This document shows, in pieces, positions 5,531 through 10,913 of a stretch of DNA of 10,913 nucleotides. How positions within the stretch are numbered: position 1 is the stretch's first letter; every line of letters begins with the position of its first letter. The stretch is from an uncultured Granulosicoccus sp. (lineage in GTDB: Bacteria > Pseudomonadota > Gammaproteobacteria > Granulosicoccales > Granulosicoccaceae). The stretch is taken from NCBI GenBank assembly GCA_938016235.1, contig CALLPU010000188.1:1-10913 (forward strand), written 5' to 3'. Both the position numbers and the translations under genes were made by a program. The notes below the pieces were generated by a model. That model was not told the DNA's origin and did no database searches. It saw nothing but the letters and a program-made list of their open reading frames with translations.

Positions 5531-7754
5531 GCTGCAGCGCTCCGACCCAGGCTCCGGCACGCCGGTTCTCGCTGTCAGTGGCCTGAACGTCTATTACGGC
5601 GCATCACATGCGCTGCAGGGTGTTGATCTGACGTTGCAGTCGGGCGTCATGTCGGTGGTTGGCCGCAACGGCATGGGCAAGACTACCTTGTGCAACACCA
5701 TCATGGGACTGGTGCCTGCTACCAGTGGATCAGTACGCTTCATGGGCCAGGAGCTGCTGGGGCGTTCCCCGTCTGATATTGCGCTCTTGGGAATCGGTTA
5801 TGTACCGCAGGGCCGACGGCTGTGGCGTTCCCTGTCGGTAGATGAGCATCTGCGCATGATGGGTAGTCATGGCAGCTGGACCCCTGAGCGCGTGTATGCC
5901 ACGTTTCCACGGCTTGCCGAACGAAAGAACAACGGAGGTGGTCAGCTCTCCGGTGGAGAACAACAGATGCTGGCAATCGGCCGGGCGTTGTTGCTTAACC
6001 CGCGTTTGCTGGTCATGGATGAACCGACGGAAGGTCTGGCACCGGTCATCGTTAATCAGGTGCAGGAAATGCTGATCGCACTGGCTGACTCGGGTGATGT
6101 AGACGTGCTGGTCATTGAGCAGAACATCGGCGTGGCTACCTCTGTATCAGAGCATGTTGCCATCATGGTCAACGGTGAGGTGAATCGGATTGTGGAGTCG
6201 AGTCGGCTGGCATCGGATAGAGACTTGCAGCAGCGCATGCTCGGCGTTGGACGGCACGGAGACACAGCTGCTGATTCTGAAGCAGTTGATCAACAGCAAG
6301 CATCCAACGACACAACGAGTACGCCGGCCACCAGCACGGTGGTGTTTCAATCCAATCCAACGGTGCCGAATCGCTGGTCCTTGCCAGTGTCACCCTTGTT
6401 GATCGAACAATCGGCCAGAACCAGAACACCTGTGACACGTGATTATCAACATGGCGTGTCGGATAACCTGCTGCCCATGGCACCGGCAGGCCGAGCCACG
6501 GTGATCGTGGCCGGCACGCTGGACACCAAAGGCGTTGAATTGCGGTATGTCAGGGATATCCTTCAACAGCACGCTCTTCCCGTACAACTGGTTGATCTGT
6601 CCACATCATCGAGCCATTCGGGTGCCGATGTTCCTGCTCATCAGATTGCGGCGTTTCACCCGCGTGGGTCCAGTGGTGTGTTTACCGGCGATCGGGGGCA
6701 GTCAGTAGCGGGTATGGCCATCGCCTTTGAGCGCTGGATATCGCAACAGCAACAGGTACTGGGCATCATCGGGGCTGGTGGTTCAGGTGGTACGGCCATG
6801 GTGGCGCCTGCCATGCGTGCATTGCCATTCGGTGTGCCCAAGATTCTTGTCTCCACGGTCGCATCAGGTGAAGTTCGTCAATACGTCGGTGCCTCGGATA
6901 TCATGATGATGCATTCGGTAGCGGATGTGCAGGGTCTGAACTCCATCACGCGTGATGTTCTGGGTAACGGGGCGCAAGCGCTAGCGGGTATGGTGTTGGC
7001 GCGACGCTCAGCAAGCGCTGCCAAACCGCTTGCAAACAGTTTGTCCCATGATCTTCCCGCCGTCGGCATTACCATGTTCGGCGTTACAACCGATTGTGTG
7101 CAGCAACTCGTGCAGGCGCTCGAAACACGTCACGATTGTCTGGTGTTTCATGCAACGGGTATTGGCGGCCAGTCGATGGAGAACCTCATCGACAATGGTC
7201 GGATATCTTCCGTGCTCGACATCACAACCACCGAGGTGTGCGATCGCCTGATGGGCGGTGTGTTTGCGGCCACCGACGATCGATTTGGTGCCGTGATCCG
7301 CACGCGGTTGCCGTATGTGGGTTCTTGCGGTGCTCTGGATATGGTGAATTTCGGCTCACTGGATACGGTGCCCGAGCACTATCGCGACCGGAATCTGTAC
7401 GAGCATAATCCGCAGGTGACGCTCATGAGAACCACGGCTGAGGAAAACGAGCAGATTGGCCAGTGGATCGGTACACGCCTGAATGATATGGACGGTCCGG
7501 TGCGGTTCTTTCTGCCCCTTGGCGGTGTCTCTGCGCTGGATGCTCCCGGCATGGCGTTTCACGACCCGGTTGCCGACAAGGCCCTGTTTGATGCTATCCA
7601 ACAAACCGTCCGGCAAACGGCACAACGCCAGATCATCCGCTCGCCGCACCACATCAATCACCCGGACTTTGTTGCTCACGTGCTGGCCACGTTCGAGGCT
7701 TTGCCGGGTCTGCGAACCACAACACCACACTCAATAGAAAAACGTCATCGATGA
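5523..7754 (+). CDS. Fusion protein: LivF-type ABC ATPase joined to Tm-1-like/UPF0261 domain
   Basis: A single 743-residue open frame with two complete modules. Residues about 12-247 are a LivF-type ATPase: Walker A GRNGMGKT (47-54), Q-loop Gln96, signature LSGGEQQ (142-148), Walker B LLVMDEP (162-168), and VIEQN (197-201) at the switch position, where LivF proteins normally carry Gln rather than His. Residues about 248-322 are a Gln/Thr/Ser/Pro-rich linker with no obvious fold. Residues about 325-735 are a full UPF0261 (Tm-1-like) domain: VAGTLDTKG (329-337), the glycine-rich loop GAGGSGGT (417-424), then DITTTEVCD, FFLPLGGVS and a closing HHINHPDF segment. Tomato Tm-1 is the best-known member; its N-terminal domain binds ATP. 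LivF proteins usually end near 235-240 residues, so the second module is a true addition. The gene overlaps livG by 8 bases and the following TIM-barrel gene by 4. The domain calls are firm; the function of the fusion is unknown. Confidence 0.92.
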   Translation: MSELQRSDPGSGTPVLAVSGLNVYYGASHALQGVDLTLQSGVMSVVGRNGMGKTTLCNTIMGLVPATSGSVRFMGQELLGRSPSDIALLGIGYVPQGRRLWRSLSVDEHLRMMGSHGSWTPERVYATFPRLAERKNNGGGQLSGGEQQMLAIGRALLLNPRLLVMDEPTEGLAPVIVNQVQEMLIALADSGDVDVLVIEQNIGVATSVSEHVAIMVNGEVNRIVESSRLASDRDLQQRMLGVGRHGDTAADSEAVDQQQASNDTTSTPATSTVVFQSNPTVPNRWSLPVSPLLIEQSARTRTPVTRDYQHGVSDNLLPMAPAGRATVIVAGTLDTKGVELRYVRDILQQHALPVQLVDLSTSSSHSGADVPAHQIAAFHPRGSSGVFTGDRGQSVAGMAIAFERWISQQQQVLGIIGAGGSGGTAMVAPAMRALPFGVPKILVSTVASGEVRQYVGASDIMMMHSVADVQGLNSITRDVLGNGAQALAGMVLARRSASAAKPLANSLSHDLPAVGITMFGVTTDCVQQLVQALETRHDCLVFHATGIGGQSMENLIDNGRISSVLDITTTEVCDRLMGGVFAATDDRFGAVIRTRLPYVGSCGALDMVNFGSLDTVPEHYRDRNLYEHNPQVTLMRTTAEENEQIGQWIGTRLNDMDGPVRFFLPLGGVSALDAPGMAFHDPVADKALFDAIQQTVRQTAQRQIIRSPHHINHPDFVAHVLATFEALPGLRTTTPHSIEKRHR
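6264..6488 (+). other. Interdomain linker of the LivF-UPF0261 fusion
   Basis: This stretch codes for about 75 residues (248-322) rich in Gln, Thr, Ser, Ala and Pro, joining the end of the ATPase fold to the first UPF0261 strand. It stays open in frame, matches no fold I recognise, and looks like a flexible tether. It could also be a degenerated old intergenic region or a lost gene end. The boundaries are approximate. Confidence 0.6.
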
Positions 7755-8587
7755 GTAAAGCAATCAATCGCAGCGATCTGCTCGCAAATTTCAAACGCAT
7801 GGTCGACAGCAACATACCCATCGTGGGCGGTGGGGCTGGCACCGGTCTGTCAGCCAAGTGTGAGGAAGACGGTGGTATAGACCTGATCGTGATCTATAAC
7901 TCGGGGCGCTACCGGATGGCCGGGCGGGGTTCACTGGCAGGGTTGATGGCCTACGGTGATGCGAATCAGATCGTGGTGGAAATGGCCTCGGAAGTGTTGC
8001 CGGTGGTCAAACACACACCAGTGCTGGCAGGCGTTAATGGAACAGATCCGTTTCGCGATATGGATGTGTTTCTGGATGAGCTCAAACGTATCGGCTTTTC
8101 CGGCGTGCAGAACTTCCCCACTGTGGGGCTGATAGATGGAAACTTCCGGGCCAATCTGGAGGAGACGGGCATGTCATACAGCCTGGAAGTGGACATGATT
8201 GCCAAGGCGCACCAGAAAGACATGCTGACAACTCCCTACGTATTCAGTGAAGCAGATGCAACCGCGATGGCTCAGGCGGGGGCTGACATCATTGTCTGCC
8301 ATCTGGGTCTGACAACCGGTGGCTCTATTGGTGCTGAAACGTCACTGAAGCTTGAGGATTGTCCGGCGCTTGTTGATGCCTGGTCGGCTGCTGCACTGGC
8401 AGTTAATCCGGAGGCTATCGTGTTGGTTCACGGTGGCCCGGTATCGCAACCCGAAGACGCTCAATACGTGTTGGCCAACACCCGCCACTGTCACGGATTT
8501 TACGGTGCATCTTCCATGGAACGTCTGCCAACCGAAGTGGCATTAACGGAACAAACCCGAAAGTTCAAACAGATTACTCGTCGTTGA
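7751..8587 (+). CDS. TIM-barrel protein, phosphoenolpyruvate hydrolase-like family (Tm-1 C-terminal type)
   Basis: A 278-residue soluble protein. It has the glycine-rich first loop IVGGGAGTGLSAK (24-36), an IDLIVIYNSGRYRMAGRGS segment (43-61), GVNGTDPFRDMD, QNFPTVGLIDG and a late VLVHGGP loop. These match the TIM-barrel family annotated as phosphoenolpyruvate hydrolase-like, equivalent to the C-terminal half of plant Tm-1. The start ATG overlaps the preceding TGA (ATGA, 7751-7754), so it is translationally coupled to the UPF0261 fusion. In plants and fungi the two domains are covalently joined in this order, which supports a working partnership here. The length is typical of the stand-alone bacterial form. 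Real phosphoenolpyruvate hydrolysis is poorly established for this family, so the reaction should be treated as unknown. The next gene begins 83 bases on, with no terminator visible. Confidence 0.88.
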   Translation: MSKAINRSDLLANFKRMVDSNIPIVGGGAGTGLSAKCEEDGGIDLIVIYNSGRYRMAGRGSLAGLMAYGDANQIVVEMASEVLPVVKHTPVLAGVNGTDPFRDMDVFLDELKRIGFSGVQNFPTVGLIDGNFRANLEETGMSYSLEVDMIAKAHQKDMLTTPYVFSEADATAMAQAGADIIVCHLGLTTGGSIGAETSLKLEDCPALVDAWSAAALAVNPEAIVLVHGGPVSQPEDAQYVLANTRHCHGFYGASSMERLPTEVALTEQTRKFKQITRR

Positions 8588-8656
8588 ACAAGGCTCGAGA
8601 GATTTCATGACACCCATCAGACATCCTGCAAAGCGGCATCGCATCAAGGAACCAAC

Positions 8657-8662
8657 GTGAGG
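8657..8662 (+). promoter_or_regulatory. Ribosome-binding site of the SPFH gene
   Basis: GTGAGG lies 8 bases before ATG 8671 and supports that start. No promoter-like pair or terminator hairpin stands out in the 83-base gap (8588-8670), so read-through from the operon is possible. Confidence 0.5.
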
Positions 8663-8670
8663 TATATCCG

Positions 8671-10913
8671 ATGAACGGTCAATTCATAGGCCAGTTGATA
8701 CTCTTTATCATCCCACTGGTTATCATCGTTGCCATCATCTACTGGGTGATGAACTGGCTGTACAGACGATCCACCAAAGAAGTGGCGTTTGTTCGCACGG
8801 GATTTCTGGGCGAAAAAGTGGTGATCGATGGCGGTGCGTTTGTATGGCCCATTGTTCATGACATCACACCGGTAAACATGAACACCTTGCCGTTGGGTGT
8901 CATCCGCGAGAAACAGGAAGCGCTGACCACCAAGGATCGCATGCGAGTCGATGTAGACGCAGAATTCTATGTGCGGGTTCGGCCCACAGCCGATGCGGTT
9001 TCCATAGCAGCTTCCACTCTTGGCCGGCGAACACTGCAAGCCGAGAACCTGCACGCCTTGCTGGCAGGCAAGTTTGAATCGGCGCTAAGAGCCGTCGCCG
9101 GAGACATGACGCTCGGTGAGCTGCATCAGAACCGCAATGATTACGTCGCAAGAGTGGCCGAAATCGCCCAGGATGCGCTGACGCAGAATGGGCTGGAGCT
9201 GGAATCGGTGGCCATCCGAGATATTGACCAAACCAGCCTGGAGTTTTTTAACCCGTCTAATAGATTCGATGCTGAAGGTTTGACCACGCTGATTGCCGAT
9301 ATCGAAGCCAAACGCAAATTGCGTAACGATATCGAACAGGATGCCATGATTCAAATCCGCACGCGCAATCTGGAAGCTGAAAAGCAGGCGCTGGAGATTG
9401 AGCGAGAAAGTGAAGAGGCTCGGCTTGAGCAACAACGCGCCGTAGAATTTCAGCGTGCGCAGCAACGTGCCGAACTGGTGCGGGAACGTGCCGAGCAGGA
9501 CACCGCCTCTGAGCGAGCGCAGATAACCTCGCGAGAGGAAATTGAAAGAGCCCGGTTGTTGCACGAGCAGGCACTCACCGAAGTGCGTATTGCCACGCAG
9601 CGCAGCACGCGAGAGAAAGAAATTGAGCAGTTGCGCGTTATAGAGTCTGCCGAGATAGCCAGCCGCGAACAGGTTGAAAAAGCCCGCATTGAACAAGAGC
9701 GGCACATCAATGAGGCGCGAATTGCCAACGAGCAGGATGTTCAGCGCAGGGAGATAGAGCGTAAGCAGCAGATTGATGAAGCCGAGATTGCCGCGAGGGA
9801 AGCAACTGATCAGAAACGTATCGAGCAGGAACTCGCCGTTGAGCAGATCCGTATCGCCAAGGAGCAGGAAATCCGGCAGCGTGAAATTTCCCGCCAGTTG
9901 GCGGTGGACACTGCCGACATAGATGCACGTGAACAGGTGGAACAAGCCCGCATCAATCAGGAGCGAATCGTGGCTGATGCGCGTATCGCCTTCGAAGAGG
10001 AGATTCGGCAACGCGATATTGATAGAGAGAAAGCCATTGAAGCTGCTGAGATTGCTGCGCGAGAGTACACGGAGAAGCTGCGTATTGCTCAGGATGCCGA
10101 GGTCAATTTTGAGCGTATTGGCCAGAACCGAAAAATTCGAGAAATGGAAATCGAGCGTCAGGCCATACTGGAAACGGCGCAAATCGATGCACGACTGACT
10201 ACCGAAGCCGCACAAATAGCGCAGCAGGAACAGCTGTCGGAGAAACGCATCGCCACTGAGCAGCACACCCGAACGCTGGAAATAGAAAAGCAGCGTGTAC
10301 TGGATGAAAATGCCATTGTTGCCGGCGAGCAGACGCAGTTTGCCCGTATTGAACAGGAAGAGCGTATCCGAGCCAAGGAAATAGAACGCAACAAGACTAT
10401 TGAGAAAACGCAGATAGCTTCGGCTGAGGAAATCGAAAAGGCGCGCATCGAGCAGGAAGCGCGTGTGGCTGAAGAGAAAATCGCCCGCGACGAGGCTGTA
10501 AAGGATCGCGAGATACTTCGGGATGGCAATCTGGAATCTGCTGAAATTGCCCGCCGCGATAACGTGGAACGAAAGCGCGTGGCTGTTGAGCTGGAACTGG
10601 ACAAGGCGCGTATTGCCTCATCGTCTGAACGCGAAGTGCATAACATCGACAGCAAACGCGTGATAGAAGAGGCGGAAGAGAACCGCGTCATTGAGTTGTC
10701 CGCTATCAAGTCGCAGCGTGCTGAAGCCGAGGCGAAAGTGGAACAGGCCACCATTCAAGCCAAAGGCAGTGTCGAGAAGACAGACATCGAGCGTGAGCGC
10801 TTGATCGATGCGGCTAGAACAGAGCGTGGCCGTGCCAGTGAACAGCTGGAAATCAAACGACAACGCGCGCTGCGCGAATCTGAAATCAGTACGCGGGAAG
10901 AGATTGAGCGCTT
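8671..10913 (+). CDS. SPFH/flotillin-family membrane protein (YqiK-like) with giant coiled coil, 3' partial
   Basis: Translation from ATG 8671 stays open to the window edge (747 codons plus 2 bases). Residues about 5-30 form one hydrophobic helix, probably an N-terminal membrane anchor. Residues about 36-230 are an SPFH (band 7) domain of the YqiK/flotillin type, with VAFVRTGFLGEKVVIDGGAF, PVNMNTLPLGV, ALTTKDRMRVDV, GRRTLQAENL, NGLELESV and FFNPSNRFDAEGL as landmarks. From residue 250 onward the protein is an uninterrupted Glu/Arg/Gln/Ile-rich coiled coil of 11-residue units. Flotillins form oligomeric membrane scaffolds linked to membrane microdomains. E. coli YqiK (about 550 residues) and Bacillus FloT (about 510) are much shorter; this one already exceeds 745 with no end in sight. 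A shared role with the transporter operon is only a possibility from adjacency. Confidence 0.92.
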   Translation, partial: MNGQFIGQLILFIIPLVIIVAIIYWVMNWLYRRSTKEVAFVRTGFLGEKVVIDGGAFVWPIVHDITPVNMNTLPLGVIREKQEALTTKDRMRVDVDAEFYVRVRPTADAVSIAASTLGRRTLQAENLHALLAGKFESALRAVAGDMTLGELHQNRNDYVARVAEIAQDALTQNGLELESVAIRDIDQTSLEFFNPSNRFDAEGLTTLIADIEAKRKLRNDIEQDAMIQIRTRNLEAEKQALEIERESEEARLEQQRAVEFQRAQQRAELVRERAEQDTASERAQITSREEIERARLLHEQALTEVRIATQRSTREKEIEQLRVIESAEIASREQVEKARIEQERHINEARIANEQDVQRREIERKQQIDEAEIAAREATDQKRIEQELAVEQIRIAKEQEIRQREISRQLAVDTADIDAREQVEQARINQERIVADARIAFEEEIRQRDIDREKAIEAAEIAAREYTEKLRIAQDAEVNFERIGQNRKIREMEIERQAILETAQIDARLTTEAAQIAQQEQLSEKRIATEQHTRTLEIEKQRVLDENAIVAGEQTQFARIEQEERIRAKEIERNKTIEKTQIASAEEIEKARIEQEARVAEEKIARDEAVKDREILRDGNLESAEIARRDNVERKRVAVELELDKARIASSSEREVHNIDSKRVIEEAEENRVIELSAIKSQRAEAEAKVEQATIQAKGSVEKTDIERERLIDAARTERGRASEQLEIKRQRALRESEISTREEIER
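9418..10911 (+). repeat. Tandem 33-base (11-residue) coding repeats, 45 units visible
   Basis: Residues 250-667 of the SPFH protein divide into 38 consecutive 11-residue units with no gap. After three extra residues (668-670, bases 10672-10680), seven more units run from 671 to 747 and reach the window edge. Typical units are ARIEQERHINE, REIERKQQIDE and ARIEQEARVAE. Position 3 is Ile in 37 of 45 units, including 30 in a row starting at residues 305 to 624; position 9 is often Ile, Val or Leu; position 1 is often Ala. The DNA copies are diverged, so these are old protein-level repeats and not recent tandem duplications. The pattern is a hendecad coiled coil. Confidence 0.9.

Noticed and set aside
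6111..6125. Gln instead of His at the ABC switch position of the fused LivF (VIEQN), a possible loss of activity
   Set aside because: LivF-family ATPases normally have Gln here; the E. coli LivF also carries an EQN-type motif. It is not a defect of this fusion.
8607..8660. 17-codon frame (ATG 8607 to TGA 8658-8660) just before the SPFH gene, with a CGAGAGA upstream
   Set aside because: It is too short to distinguish from chance, shows no leader-peptide signature, and no attenuator hairpin follows.
9085..10266. 393-codon open frame on the minus strand rich in Leu, Phe and Asn
   Set aside because: It lies wholly antisense to the SPFH coiled coil. The biased, repetitive codons of the + strand gene (GAG, CGC, CAG, ATT) leave few stops on the opposite strand; the product resembles no family and has no supporting context.

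Overview
The window carries six confident protein-coding genes, all on the + strand, from what looks like a proteobacterium of moderately high GC. The gene types (2-oxoglutarate-semialdehyde dehydrogenase, LivHMGF-type ABC transporter, YqiK-like SPFH protein) suggest a metabolically versatile, possibly marine gammaproteobacterium. The phylum-level guess is reasonable; anything finer is speculation. No RNA genes, insertion sequences or CRISPR arrays were seen.

Layout. (1) 2-1300: the 3' part of an aldehyde dehydrogenase of the alpha-ketoglutaric semialdehyde dehydrogenase type, cut by the left edge. (2) 1301-1554: a 254-base gap with a perfect TATAAT -10 hexamer. (3) 1555-2382: an AraC-family regulator with an N-terminal cupin-like sensor. 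(4) 2383-2584: a 202-base gap with a small hairpin and short direct repeats but no clear promoter. (5) 2585-8587: five tightly overlapping genes. They are two branched-chain-type ABC permeases (LivH, LivM), a LivG-type ATPase, a LivF-type ATPase fused in frame to a complete Tm-1-like/UPF0261 domain, and a TIM-barrel protein of the phosphoenolpyruvate hydrolase-like family. (6) 8671-10913: an SPFH/flotillin (YqiK-like) protein, open at the right edge, with a very long and almost perfectly regular 11-residue-repeat coiled coil.

How they may work together. In plant and fungal Tm-1 proteins, the UPF0261 domain and the TIM barrel form one chain in the same order as the last two genes of the transporter operon. 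Here the UPF0261 part is also joined to the ABC ATPase, and the TIM-barrel gene overlaps it by 4 bases. This suggests that import of an unknown small molecule and its first processing step are physically or stoichiometrically coupled. No substrate-binding protein gene lies in the window. The dehydrogenase and AraC regulator may belong to the same catabolic region (2-oxoglutarate semialdehyde is a late intermediate in sugar-acid, pentose and hydroxyproline breakdown), but the sequence does not prove this link.

The two items most worth a second look are the LivF-UPF0261 fusion in its transporter operon, and the hendecad stalk of the SPFH protein: 45 eleven-residue units visible, with one 3-residue slip.
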